A stretch of DNA of 64,000 nucleotides from Phlyctochytrium arcticum (GCA_025602905.1 JAHLKI010000003.1:1364001-1428000), one strand, 5' to 3'. Positions 29,947-42,866 are shown, counted from the stretch's first letter. Notes: a model not told the origin generated them from the sequence alone. Numbers and translations are program-made.

Positions 29947-32900
29947 TCATCGTCTCTCATCGCCAGGTCTGCATTCGCTCATCGTGAGATTCGAAATCCA
30001 CCAGACCATGGTCTCTTCACAGACCTTCTCCAGTAAGTGGTGGCAGGGTTGTTGTACGAGCGCGGCGCACTTGCAGGTTAAATGTTTTTGAAGCGGGGTG
30101 TTTAGCGAGAGAAAGTATTCTTGTTTGGGGGTTGCAGGGGCTGGGGAAGGTTTGGGGGCGGCAGGCTTTTTGGCAGAGGTTTTATGGGTGGTGGTGTTGG
30201 TGACATTGGTGAGCGGCTTCTTTGCAGGCGGCTCGCGTCCTGAGGGGATTGAATGCGCTTTGTAATCTGTGATGGCAATGTGGGTGTTGAGTTTGAGTAC
30301 GGGCACTTTCCACAAGCTGAATGGCAATAGTTTCTCAGAGAAAGAGCATACATTCTCGACAGGTTGTTTCGCAAACGCTGCCTTTTGGCTGACCTTTTTT
30401 GACTTCTTGGCAGTACTGGAACCCTCTGCAACAAGAATGGGAGGAGGAGACTTGAGGAAGACCTTGTACACGGGAGCTGTTTCAGTGGTGGCGGCTGAAT
30501 GCTCCTTCTCGAATGCCGCTTGCACACTCAACCGAGATGTGGGACCCGTGAGCCTTTCAAACATGGTGATGATGGCCGCCCCAACTTCAGCATTCCGTTG
30601 AGTTGAAGTGGGCTTGCTTCGTTAAGGTAAAATGAATGTGTGTACTGGGCCGTTGGGTCTTGCTCTTTCTCCTTCTTCTTCAGACGGGCCACCTCGGCCA
30701 AGAATGCTTTAGCAGACCGCTCTTGGGTGACGGATACATACAAAGTCTTAATCACCGCTGAGTTTTCACTGTCATATGGTCGAATGGCGGCCCGAAGAAG
30801 AGAATGGAAGACTTCCAAGTCTTCTGAGCTGGCGACAGCAAGAAATGACTTCATTGCAGCTTTGGCATCGGCGGGACTTTTCTCAAATTGGTCTATCGTG
30901 GTCAGGATGAACAGGGTGATGATAACGTAGTTCTTCTTGTTGAAACGGATGAACATTGGTAGCAAGCGGATAAGGACCTCTTTGTAAAGTTTGACATCGC
31001 CCGTGGCCAATGCAGCTGAAGCATCCAGTACCAGAGGGATGTCTTCATCAAAAAGGCGGATGAGGGATTCGATAAATACACGTTGGACATTGGTCCACTT
31101 GTCCCTCAGTGCCGCATACATTTTGAACACTAGCTCCCTGGCCCCTTTCCAAGCTAGCAGCATGACTGTGAGAATCATCACCCATCTGATTGGGCGAATC
31201 TTGACCAGGTCGATGACTGCATTTGGGAAGGCTGCGTTCCATAGGGGCATGATGACAGTGAACGCCCAACGCAGTAACGCTATTCTTTTGTAGTGAGTAT
31301 GTAAACCTTAATCGCATTCCGACAAACATTGAACTTACCAAGTTGTGCGTTTAAGGTTATGTGCATCATGTCCGGCCAAGGAAACACTCTTAGGCGCCAT
31401 AATGCGGGGACTTTGGTAGAGAGCTTGCGTCCCAATGAAGCCAGCGTTTGTTCTTGTGTGGGGTTCTCGGGACGTACTGGTGGTGGGTCTACCGCATCGA
31501 GAGCCCAGATAACTTTAATACTGTTCCTCCAGACATAGAAGTCTCCAACGAGCCACATGGCCTCGCTGTATCCTGCGGTGAAAGTCATAATGTCTTCGCA
31601 AAGTTCGGTGATGTCGGAGTTGCTCTTCATTGGATTGTTCACCGCTTTGAAGACGTGGAATCCCTTGAGGGCCCCCGCATGAGTTAACATGCTGTAACTG
31701 TACAACTTGCTGGAGTAGGCATCGTTCTTTTCGGCGCGCTCGATCCAGGTGTCATAGTAGGCTTCAGATGGGATGAAAATGGTATCGCCTTCGTAGGCAT
31801 CAGCGTTGTTGAAAGGTACTACGGGCACGACCTTGCTTGACCGCAACGTTCGTCCACGCACCGCATCCGACAGTGATGACAGTGTGTTTAGGAGATGTTC
31901 CTGAAAGCCCTTAAGGTTGGCGTATTTTTCATGAAAGTCGATGCGGGGTTTTCCTTCCAACAGCGGCAATGGGGAGAGCGAATGTCTGCCTTTGACCGTG
32001 ATAGGAACGCGTGGATGAAGCTTTAGACCCAGGTTAGCCTGGGTTTGCGACTTGGAGAATTTGCCTGCATTTGCTGACCCGGGTGTTCCTTGAACATGAA
32101 CGCGGTTGAAATCGTCAAACTTCAAGACTGGGATTTCTCCTTTGGGTTTTACTAGTTCTTCTTTGATGGCGGCGAGCTTCTCCAGAATTTGCTCGTTCAT
32201 CTTTCGGTTGAATGTGCTTGGGGAATAGCTGAGGTTGAGTGATGAAAAGGACTCCTTGACCGAGTTGGAAGTCCCCATCAGGGGAGCCATCAATGCATCC
32301 TTGATGTAGTTGATTTTGCCAGACCTGTCTTGCAGGGCAGCATCCGTCAGTGTGGAGAATAGTACCATCCTTGTCTGCTTGGCTGATAACCTGGTCCGCC
32401 ATTCCAAGTTATATCCCACAAAGAGAGCTTTCTTGGAAACCATCTTGTCGCACTTGTCTTCCAGGTGGTCCAAGAGTTCTTCCATGTTGGTGGTGAAAGG
32501 GGCAGGCTTGTCGAAGACTTGTGTTCGGAGGAGGACAACACTGCCATGGAAACTACCAAGACTCCGTGTTGCAATGCCCGGTGCCGTAGCAGGGGGGACA
32601 TCCTCAAGTATGCGAATGGTTCGCGTAGGCTGTTCCGTGTCTTGGTTGTCCTGGGTGAGATCCACAAAGCCGAGGGAGAAGGGCTCTTCATCTGCTGCAT
32701 CCGAGGGTGGGTTGTAGTCAGCCTTGAATACATTTGCATCACTGAAGGCTTTTTGAAGGCGTTGGAGACAAGCGTTGCAGTAGACCGCGGCAAAAGGGAG
32801 TTTGGAGGCAGCATCAAATTGGATATGTATGCCATGATCGAGGAGGTGTAGGACCGTCTGACGACGTCTAGTATGGAAATATGGGCTTTCCTTGCAGCCA

Positions 32901-33004
32901 CAAACGACACATCCAGCGGCGTAACGCTTCTTGCCATTGGCAATCCTCTTGATTGCTGTTGAAGAGGTGGCAAAGCGACCACTTTTCCGCTTGCGGTTGG
33001 CCAT
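29947..33004 (-). CDS. Unrecognised large protein with Cys-rich N-terminus
   Basis: Exon 1 is 33004-31339. A 59-nt intron (GTAAGTTC...AATAG) leads to exon 2 from 31279, and the phases agree. A one-base shift or a tiny intron near 30610 is then needed to reach the last segment (ATG-containing frame, stop at 29947), giving about 1000 aa. The N-terminus has CVVCGCKESPYFHTRRRQTV and YCNACLQRLQ, a likely zinc site. The middle is globular (LWRLRVFPWPDMMHITLNAQ). The tail is Lys/Pro-rich, with CKCAALVQQPCHHLL near the end. The length, a frameshift and flanking transposons leave open whether it is a host gene or the protein of an undescribed mobile element. Confidence 0.5.
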
Positions 33005-34650
33005 TACTATAGTGAGGATTGTGAGCCAAATAAAAGGTAGAATGGCCTGAAAATGCAGGAGGCAACAGTACCTGATGTGGGGAAACCGAGATTCAAGCGC
33101 GGGGGACCGACAAATGCCTACAAGATGGGGTTTATATAGGAGAAAAAATCGATGCCAAAATCACCTGATGCGTTCAAAAAAAATGGATGCAACGGTCATT
33201 TGGGTGACTTGACGGCAATGAACACCTAGTAGGTCTTGTTCCAATACATCCTGCCCGCGAATCTCCGCTGCTGGTTGGGTTCGGACAGTTCAAATTTTTG
33301 GTGCGGCCATAGAAGCGGAGTTGGACATGTAAGTTTCCGGACGCACTCCCAAAACTCCGACCAGCACAGACCAACTGCGCAATGTTTCCTTTTTGGGCGA
33401 ATCTGATTTATCCATAAAGGGCAGTTCCGCGCTGTGTCTTTTATGTCACATTTCGTCCGAGTATTGCGGTATCTGAATACACCTGGGACTACACTTCGTT
33501 CGCATCACACGGTGCCTTTCACTCATCCTACCGAGCATGTTTCCAACTTAGCTCATACCTCTACGCGCGTGTTCCCTAGTATAGCAATCAAAGATGGAAA
33601 AACACCAGCAGTATGTACAGTATAGCTGCCTGATTGACCGGTTGCCAGCGCACACCAGCGTGCACTGGAGAGATCAAGAGTTAAAGAAAGAGGACAAACA
33701 TGGAAAGAAGTGCAACGATAGTTTCATAGCATGTTGCCAGGCCTGCAAGTGAGAGATTGTGCAACCTTCTCAATACTTACATATCGATTCCTGATTCTGT
33801 TGCAAACTCTATAGTACCTATAGCCAAAGCAAACTCAAAGTACCTATCGCGCAGCACAAAGCCCAGGAGAATGCCAATCAAATGACATGTCACGTGATCC
33901 GGTGCTTGGCATTTTGTGGCATTCAGTGGCATTCAAGAGCGCAGACGAGAGTCGGACTCGAGCGAGACGAGGAAGAGTAAGAACAGTGCAGAGACTATGT
34001 GACATAGGACATCGCAAGTGGGGCATTCCTATAGGAAAAAAAAAGAACCCTACCGCCTTTGGCAACACCCATGCGAGGCATGAGAACTTAAAAAATGCCT
34101 ATAAATAGGAGATTGTTAACGGCGGCACCCCCCTGATTCTGTGATCTTACTTTTGCATGCTGGCTTTTCTCATCTCCAGTCTTTCTTACCATCCAAGAAA
34201 CACTTAGGACATGACATACGTTATAGGATTGGATTCAACGTTTCAGCCAGAGGGACGAGCATTGCCTGCTGGCCTTTCTGTGATGATCTTCCTTCTCTCT
34301 TACTCCACGGGAAACATCAACGGCATGCAATCTATCACAGACCAAGCATGCAACGCGTTCACGTGCCTTGGCATTCGAGTATTTAAGAGATTTGGAGTCG
34401 CGTAGCCGAGCTGTTCTTGGCATTTTCCCCTTCATCCTCACTCTTTGCACATCAAGATTGTTTCACATTTTTTTGATCCCCACCCACCATCCCTTAGTTG
34501 TGTTATCTTTGTCTGTGACTTTATAGTGGGCGATTTTGGACCTGACAGAACACAGTTTTTTGGGGCGTCTCTGCATACGGCATTGGTGAGCGTCACTACC
34601 CGCTTCACCGTGCAAAGCGTATGTTGATTGGCTTAGGAAATGGTTAAGTG
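33005..34650. other. Intergenic region, no gene supported
   Basis: About 1.6 kb upstream of the minus-strand gene ending at 33004. Only short frames in conflicting phases are present. The 33840-34640 part is moderately CpG-rich. I see no repeats or motifs that I can name. Confidence 0.35.
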
Positions 34651-34826
34651 TGCGCCCTTTTGTTGTTAAATGGACGCCTTCCCCGGCCACGCTGGAACGC
34701 TCCCATTTTCGCCTAGATCGCGCTCCCGATTCTATGTGTGGCTAAATTACGTCCTTTTGAGGTGCAAATGAGCCGCCACGGGATTTATCACCTCCATCTG
34801 AGTTACCAACTCCCTCTGGGAGCTTT

Positions 34827-35986
34827 GTAGAATAGCGGGTGGTTATAAGGGCGGCTATAAATTTGTCCTAATAGGGGTAAATGTGGCCCAAAATGGCTGT
34901 AATGGCCTCTAAGCCACCTCAGATTGCACTGTCCAACGTTTGTCCGATGCGTTGAAGGGCAGCATTTTGCCCAGCATTTCGCCCCAAAAACCATGACCAC
35001 AAGATCTTCCACCGCGTTGCCTTCTGCAAAATCTGCAAAAAGACCATGCTGAAAGTGAAGGAGAAGTCAGCAGCCGAAGGATATACAGTAGATGGCACTG
35101 CCATCCCTGCCGCACATCCAGGAGCATTCGTTATGATTCTATTTTCGAAGGCAGCCATCTGGACCTCCAACTGCTGCTCACTATGATGTGGAAATGGTCC
35201 CAGAAGGCATTGCAACACGATGCCGGCATCCAAACAGGTACCCTCAAAAGCAAGAATACCACCGTGGAGTGGTACAACCTATGCCGTAACGTCTGCTGCA
35301 ATTACATTGGAAATGTTTAGTTTCGATGAACCGCTTGGAGGCGAGGACAAGATTGTGGAAATTGACGAAAGTATGTTTGGCAAGCGAAAGTATAATCGCG
35401 GTCAGATCTCAAAAGGACAGTGGGTTGTGGGCGGCATAGAGCGTGGCAGCAACAAATATTTTTTTCGTTCCAGTCCTCAACCGAAACACCAAGATGCTAA
35501 CGGACATCATCCTCAAGCATGTGTTGCCGGGCACCTTCATCATGACCGATGACTGGTCGGCATATAACACCACCCTCCTAGAATCCCATGGGTATCAACA
35601 TGATACCGTTGTCCACAAGCGCAATTTTGTCAACCCAGTCACTGGCACTCATACCCAGCGTATTGAATCTACTTGGCGCGCGGTCAAGAAGAGCCTGCCG
35701 CCAACCCGCGAGGCCAACCTTCTGAGTTACTTTGGCGAGTACATGTGGCTTAAGAAGTACTGCATCAACCGGGCTGAGAGCTTCATGATCTTCCTTCGCC
35801 ACGCGTCCATCGTGTATGGGACCGATGTTTAGTTAGTTTAGGAAAGAGTAGCACAGAGTATAGGTCACCATAATAACAGCGCGTCAATCTTGTCAATCTT
35901 CTGGCCAACCTTTGGATGACATAATCGCAATTAATTCCTAATTTGGGTCCGGGTTATATTTGACTTATAACCACCCGCTATTCTAC
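34827..35986 (+). mobile_element. Merlin (IS1595-like) DNA transposon
   Basis: The 23-bp terminal inverted repeats GTAGAATAGCGGGTGGTTAT plus AAG lie at 34827-34849 and 35964-35986. The flanking 8-bp sites GGAGCTTT and GGAGCTCC match at six positions, the target-duplication length of Merlin elements. The 1160-bp element encodes one transposase. Confidence 0.88.
34980..35832 (+). pseudogene. Merlin transposase (DDE_Tnp_IS1595 family)
   Basis: Coding starts upstream of 35220. The DDE core is clear: VEIDESMFGKRKYNRGQ (first Asp), FIMTDDWSAYNT (second Asp) and THTQRIESTWRAVKKSLP (Glu). A one-base indel near 35440 moves the frame between VVGGIERGSNK and FFVPVLNRNTKM, so this copy is broken. The protein ends at 35832 with FLRHASIVYGTDV. 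The N-terminal zinc-like part (near 34990-35210: CKTMLKVKEKSAAEGYTVDG) is in another frame or exon. Start position is approximate. Confidence 0.85.
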
Positions 35987-36029
35987 GGAGCTCCCCTTCC
36001 TTGGGTTGACCCGCGGACATCAACGCAAC

Positions 36030-36450
36030 GTACAGCTTGTTCCAAAATGTCAGGAAACCCACGTGACTTTTGAGGGCCTTGCCAGTTGGGTGTCCGAACA
36101 GTGGTGTTCAGGGCTTCAGCGAGCAAAGCACCACAACCGTTGGGATGTTCGCCACTCCTCCTGCCTTTGTCAGTTCGTTGCAGTTGGGTGTCCGAACAGT
36201 GGTGTTCAGGGCTGGGATTCAGATTGTAAACAATTAAAATTGCCCAACATGCCCAAAATTGCCACTGACAAAAGCAAGAGTATTACCATTGTTGGACTGC
36301 GACGAACTGACAATGGCAGGAGGTGTGGCGAACATCCCAACGGTCGTGGTGCTTTGCTCGCTGAAGCCCTGAACACCACTGTTCGGACACCCAACTGGCA
36401 AGGCCCTCAAAAGTTACGTGGGTTTCCTGACATTTTGGAACAAGCTGTAC
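36030..36450. repeat. Foldback element with 155-bp inverted arms
   Basis: The left arm 36030-36184 (GTACAGCTTGTTCCAAAATG...) pairs with the right arm 36296-36450 with scattered mismatches. The 111-bp loop holds a third, direct copy of TGGGTGTCCGAACAGTGGTG. It has no coding capacity of its own. It could be a non-autonomous transposon or a source of double-stranded RNA. Confidence 0.9.
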
Positions 36451-37500
36451 ATGCATGCCAGGCAATACACGCAACGAAGATACTATCCAGAAAACTAGTG
36501 TTCGCTTGCCCGTCGCTTCCGTCACCATCCCCACACTATCCTCATCAACGGGGTAAGACAGTGGAGTAGGCACACGCATTGTCGAAAACATATGCAGGAT
36601 CGCTGATTTCTAAGATTTTTTCTCATCCTCATCTCTAATTGTTATACAAAACAGTTTGTTCTTGACACCAAGTGAAAAGGTAGCAACTAGTAGAGATATA
36701 TCTCGATATGTGGATTTTATCTCCATTGATTTCGAAAGCATTTGCACACATCTGATTTCGAAAGCATATGCACTTGTCTGAGTCCCCCTGATGTCTGCAT
36801 CTCTTTTACAAAGTGCTCCTCAGTTTTCTATATGAAATCTACCCACACTTCTGGGCAAAATTGTACGGAACTCGACTCTTTCCTTAACGGATGTCTGGCG
36901 CGGACACAGCAACCTTGGCCGTAATTATTGGCCTGCAAATCAAGGGAAAAAAGCTGTTTCGGGAGTACTGGTGCATCGGATTCGTTTCAACCAAAATCTA
37001 CGCTTTCAAGCATTGCTCGCAATTCATTTGATGCAGGCCTGGGAAAGATAGACTCGCAGGAGTCTTTCCAATGCATTTATGGCCGATTTATTGCAATCGG
37101 GAGCGCTCTAGGCAAAAATGGGAGCGTTCCAGCGTCTCCCTTATTATTCTGGTTAAATATACGCCCTTTTCATGGGAAAGGCGCATTACCACTACAAGTG
37201 ATGAAGAATGGCATAGTAACGAGCCGAAGCCTGATATTATCTAGTGACTAGAATCAAAGTTGGTAAATATTGGATGACCAAAAGTTGTGGAAGGGAAGCT
37301 ATTCCAGTAAGGACGAGCTGCTTAATGTGCCATCGCTAAACGTGCATGAGTTCGATTCCTCCAATCCTTCCTGGTCTAGACACGTCTTAGCGTTATGCCA
37401 AGGCCCTCGTTTTCTACAGGAACCACACTTCCACTCCAGTAGAGGCCAGATCAAATTGCGCAGCTGGGAAAAGGCGTCCATTTAACAACAAAGGGGCGTA

Positions 37501-38147
37501 CATTTAACAACTTCCTTCTTTTATATTGCTCGAGTAGAAAATGAAGCAAGCTAAATTAATCAGCACTATTGTGGCTCGTACCTCGGAGATAGAGTATCCG
37601 AATGATTCATCTCGTCTTTCCAAACCTACTAATGGGATTTTGGATCCGCGTGGAACTTGATTCACAACACTTCTGTTTTTTATTCAATCATTTCGCCGCC
37701 GCCGGAATCAAGGCCCGCGTATGCAGTATATGGCAGCAACAATGGGCGTTGATTCAAGGTTTCAAGAAAACACAAACGTTTTGCCTTGACCAACCAATGT
37801 TTTGGGGAATACATTAATTCGTGTATGGATGTGGTGAAATCGCATCCAAAAACTTAAATGCGAACCCAAAACAGTTCGAAAGTTAGTGCCTACAGATTAA
37901 ACGGCAGGATCATCCGAAAAGTAAGGTCAGCATTCAAAACTTGCTTTCAAGCGGTCTAATTTAGGCTGCGTAGACACGCAATTTGATTGACATGAGAAAA
38001 GAAACCCCTGAACCAAGTAGTAAATGACTCATTGTGTCCAAGCTGATACATTTTCTGTGATGTAAACTGCGACGTATGGAGAGTACCGGTACCAAATAAG
38101 AACCCAGTTTCTTGTTGGCGAACTGTGTTGTCTCCGTCATACGCCAC
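37501..38147. other. Intergenic stretch downstream of the coiled-coil gene
   Basis: About 650 bp, AT-rich, with no supported gene. It holds the 3' flank of the minus-strand gene ending at 38148. Confidence 0.4.
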
Positions 38148-41100
38148 TCAACTAGACATTTGTGTGGATTTCAGTTGTTCTTCCATTTTCACCATTTTAG
38201 TCGTCATATCCTGAATTTGGTATGAGAAATACGAACTAGCATTTATTGCTTTCCATACCTCTAGAAGCTTCTGCATTTTGAGGTTGATTTGTGATAATAG
38301 GATTGGGTCGGTCTTTTGCATAGCAGCAGGACTTGACAAAATTCCAAAGTTAAATGTCTGAACAAGGAGATTTAACATATTTAAATATTTAAAAACCAGT
38401 TGACGCATGCTCTTACCTTCGATCTTTCATCGGGCTGTAGAATCGTAGCGTGCTCCTGCAGAATATACTGGCGAAGCACTGAGGACTTGACTTCCAGCTC
38501 TTCTGCCTGTTTGTGGGCCCGTTCATTGGTGCTATGCAGCTGCCAAAATTCAACTTTAGGACGCGAATGCTTCTGGCTTTAGGTATATCATACCTCCTTT
38601 TCTGCGTGCATCAGGCGTTTGTTAAGTGCCTCATTCTCTTGTGCGAGATTCAGCAGGTCGTCCGTCAGCTAGACACTTTCATAAATTATCAGCAAGATGT
38701 GCCATCTTCTTAAACTCACCATTTCAATCCGATGCATGGCTGGTGGATCAGCTCCGCTTCCTGCACCAACTACACTAACTGCTGGTGGTCTTTTCCCGCG
38801 ATTCAGGTCAGACGTACTGCCAGTCGTCGGAGGCGATTGGTCATAAGCGGATAGCAGCCCGGCCGCAATACCTTCGGAGACATAAGTAAATGAGCACGGG
38901 GACCATTACCAATCTTCGACGTGGTTTACTTGAGCCCTCTTCAGATGACCCCCGCGTCCGCCGCTCTTTTTGGAGCTGCTTTTGCAAGTCTTTGACCTGG
39001 AGAATATTTGCGTTAGTGGATCTTCTTGACTATTTGCAAAACGACTGAATTATTGCGTCGGGCACGTACAATTTGGTTATTCTTCTTTTCGCTGATTTTC
39101 GCTTCGTTTTCTATTTGCCGAATTTTCAATTGAAGTCTTTGGTTTTCTGCTGCCTGGTTGCTGTGTTGCTCGCCAAGAGCACTGATTTCATTAAGTAGAC
39201 GGGAGTTGGAATCTTTGATTTTTGACATTTCAATTGCTTGCTCCTCATGGGTCCCACTCATTTTAACAGCAATTGTGGCCTGCGCAAATGCGGCAGCCGC
39301 TTTGTCTTTCTCTAGTTTGCTTATATCCTTTCTGAGGTTTGTTTCATTGTAGACTAAATCATCGACTTTCGCTTTGATCGACCGAATAGTATCGTCCTTC
39401 TCAGAGAGTTGTTTGTGCATTCTTTCCAAGTTACCAGCGGATACTTCCAAATTGGCCTTAACCATCTCCAACTCCGCAGCCAATCTCGCGTTTATTGGCC
39501 CATACTCATTTTCAGCTTTGTCCCGGAAAGACCTTAATTGGACGATCTCGCGGTGCTTCTCTTCCAATTGCTTACTCAAAAGCTCGCACTTTGCTTGATG
39601 ATCTCTGTGGGAATTGGCATTGTTGGTGGTACTTGCAAGAATTTCAGCCTCAAATGCTTTCGACTTGCGTAGTGCTGCGCCCAACTCTTCACTCTTTCCC
39701 ATTATATCCTTTTCCAGACGTTTCTGTAACTCAGCCGAATCCTTTTTGATCTTCTCGTAATCCATTACATATTTTTGCTTCTCCTTTTGCTCCTTACGTA
39801 GTTTATCTTCAAGTTCTACTCTTTCCCTACGTGTTTTGTCAGATCCTTCAGAGTTGTGTAATTGCTGTTGGAGAGTGCGTATAAGGGTCTCTAACTCGTC
39901 TATCTTCAATTGCTTTTCTTTCAGTAACTCATGCGATGCGGATGTGGCTCGCTGAACTTGATCCTCAAGTTCCGCTCTGGAATGTTTTTCCAAAGCTGAA
40001 ACTTCTTCTGTGTGCTTTGTGAGCATATTTTGCAGCTGTGACTCTAATGCACCAATGATTTCCTGTTTCTCGGCTGCGAATCCTGCGCGCTCCTTAGAAT
40101 AGGCAGCATTAGATGCTTCGTTTTGTGGAGCAATATTGTGAAGATGCTCTTGCTGCTTTTCGAGCACGGCAAGCACACTGTTGTGTTTCTCCCAGAGCTC
40201 GATATAGCACCTGTTCTTTTCAATCAAAGCCTTTTCGAAATCATGCTTGATCTGCGTTAAAATCTGGTTGGTTAGATGCTGAAAACCAGATACGTCATCG
40301 CGCAAAGCTTTCCATCCACTATGCAGACCTCCTGCTTCTTCCTGCACTTTTTTCAACGCTGAATGAGCCATATCTCGCTCCTGCGTCAGTTTGAGCAATC
40401 TCTCTTCCGCACGCTGCTGAACTAGTGCTGCTGTTGCTTTAACCTTTTCCATTTCTTCCTCTCCCGTAGCCTCCTGTGCTTTTTTTTGGAAGCTACACTG
40501 TTCCTTATGCATCAGCCGTAATTCCTCTTGCAGAAGTTGTATCTGTGTACTCGCCGTTTGTACAGCAACAGACCAGGTAGTTTCCGCTTTCTTCGCTTCT
40601 ATACTGGCGGCTTCCGTCTTTTCCATCCAGCTTGCGTTTAAATGATTTATGCTCTCCACGGACTTGGCTTCCATTTCAGCCACCACCTCCAATTCTCGCT
40701 TGTCTGACATATTGGCCTGCCCCGCCACGCTAGTTTTGTGCAACAAGTTTATGTCGTTTCGTAGTTGCAAGTTTTCAGCAGCCACCACCTGGCGTAAATC
40801 GAACACATTATCTGTGCTCATGTCCATGTCTCCCGCCCTACGCGCGCTGATTGACTGAGATCTTGCGACAGCCGCTTCTATTATCGGAAGTAAACGGTCG
40901 ATAACCGTCGCTCGACCTGCAGCCGTACTGCAGTCCGCGTCTCCGCCAGTGATTTGTGAGCCCCGCGTTGGGTCACCAGCCTCGCGTTGAAGCTTTTCCA
41001 GCTCTCCATGTTGTTCACGGATTGTGGTTTGGAGAGAGTCAATCTCCTCCTGGTGCACCCTCAGGACAGATACTTTTTGGACTTCCTGAGTTTCCAACGA

Positions 41101-42866
41101 TATTTTGAAAGACATGGCCTGGGCACTAAGAGATGTTTCAAGCTCAATAACTTTCTCACGAGTAGAATGTAGCGTTTCCTGTAACTCTTGTAATTTCTCG
41201 CTGCAAGCCACGATCTGATTTTGCTTCTGGTCTATTTGCGATTGCAATGCATTCATCTGGTCACGAACTTTTGACTCTGTCGCATGTGCAGTGTCTTTTG
41301 CTGAAGTCACAGCAGCTATGGCAGCGGCAAGTTCAAGCTCCCGTGACTGTAGTGTGCTCGTCAGCAGCTCTATTTCTTGCTTCTGCTTATCCCGTTCCGT
41401 TCGCAATTCTTCCAAGGCATTAGTAAGCAACTCAATCTGAGGCGACTCGAGCGGCAGCTCGGTTTGCTGGTCCATGTCTTTCAGCTGGGCTTGTACCTCA
41501 TGCTCCGGCAGCTTCGCACTCGCATCCGGGTGGGACGCCATCACTGACCCATCTGAAGGGTTTAGCTCAACTAATGGTCCATGGGATGATTTCACTTCGT
41601 GCTCACATAGGCTCTGTTTCAGTTGGCAAACCAAAGCATGGCTCTCCTTGAGTTCCGATTCCAATCTATCTCGCTCCTTACGCACATCGCTCAAAGCAAC
41701 TTGCAACTCCTCAGACTTTGCTTGATCATTCTGCGACGTTGCAGTCGGGGAGATATTTGTGTGTGGGGGTTCGTTCGGAGGCACAAGTTCCATCGAAACT
41801 TGATCATTGCCCGCGGCGTCAACCAACCGCGACATGACACTATTCTGATTTATTTGCAAACTGGAGCTCATCAACTTTTGCTGCTCCAACTGCAGTTTCA
41901 GCTGTTCTATCTCTTGCTTGCTCGCCAGTAACTGCTCCAACAGTTTGTCCCGTTCGGCTTGCGCGGAGACTTCAGACTCCTTTCCTGAATCTTTTGCAAA
42001 CACGGACACGGTGGGAAAAGCGGTGGCGTTGCGGCTCCACCACGCTTTTCCAGCAGCAGGGGTTTGAGAGTTAGGTGCAGGCGCTGTGATGGTATGCGGT
42101 TCAGCCAAGCGAGTAGAAGAGGTGCTTGATTCTCTCGGTTCGTCCTTATGGTCCTTTTGTGACGGAATGTTTGAGTCGGCCGCAGTATTACCCCCTCCTG
42201 CAGCTGGACTCGATGTGGCATTCCGATTCCACCATGAACGGACATTTGTGGCGGTAGCTTGGTTAGTATTGTTCTCTGGAGTTTTGCGCTCGACTCCTTT
42301 GAGCTCTTGAACATGATGCTCCATCTGTTGAAGCGCTTGGCGCAGATCGGCATTCTCTTTACGCACTTGGTCTAAAGTACTCTCCAACGCCCGCGTGCTC
42401 GCACTCAAGACTTCAACCGTGGCCTTGGCCTGTGCTTCTGAGTCTATGGCCTGCTGTTCATCCTGACGTCCCCTGGGAGTTCCCGCGGAATCAGCACCCA
42501 CACCGTTTAAGTGTTCCTTTAATATTGCACGCTCACTCTCGTGTTGCTTGACCAGCTGATGAATATTATCTTTCAGTGCATCGTTCTGCAGAACATATTT
42601 TAGTGGCATTCCATTTGGCTCAAAATTTTTGAGTCATACCTGAAGCTTCTGATCACCCAATAGCTCCAAATCAGACCTCAGTCTGAGGTTTTCTTGTTGC
42701 AGCAATTGGTACGCCCGCCCATCTTTAGACTTGGCAATCACCACTTAGATCGTAATGTTAGTCTAAGATAGGAGATGCGGGAAATGTACGTACGCTGTAG
42801 CTTTTGTACCTCTTTCTCGAGCTGCGCATGATCTGTGCTTTGTATGGAGTTTTTCAATGGGTCCAT
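38148..42866 (-). CDS. Long coiled-coil (golgin/GRIP-associated-like) protein
   Basis: An eight-exon model in consistent phase: 42866-42794, 42743-42640, 42585-39070, 38996-38930, 38871-38720, 38668-38594, 38539-38417, 38357-38148, about 1439 aa. Introns are 48-73 nt with GT...AG borders; the exon 4 donor (GTAAAC) is the least certain. Almost the whole protein is heptad-rich coiled coil (Glu, Gln, Lys, Leu). A Ser/Thr-rich part near residues 110-230 holds two WW(N/S)RNAT-like boxes (SWWNRNATSS and AWWSRNATAF). Near the C-terminus KSSVLRQYILQEHA resembles the end motif of Golgi/endosome tether-type coiled-coil proteins. A tethering or scaffold role is inference. It is divergent from the receptor gene, with a 300-bp shared upstream region. 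Confidence 0.8.

Larger units (their letters stand above)
34651..37500. repeat. Larger inverted-repeat composite enclosing Merlin and a foldback
   Basis: 34651-34680 (TGCGCCCTTTTGTTGTTAAA...) is repeated inverted at 37471-37500, and 34690-34731 (CGCTGGAACGCTCCCATTTT...) inverted at about 37095-37134. The order of the inverted blocks is consistent with one old element whose right arm has gained about 330 bp. No transposase of its own is visible. 36600-37090 and 37140-37470 have no supported gene. Confidence 0.5.

Noticed and set aside
36006..36591. Opposing frames of 102-187 aa at 36006-36591
   Set aside because: They read the arms of the foldback on both strands and have no motif.
42586..42609. 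ATG at 42609 as start of the coiled-coil protein
   Set aside because: It lies in a GTATGA...CTGCAG intron; two upstream exons join in phase to an ATG at 42866.
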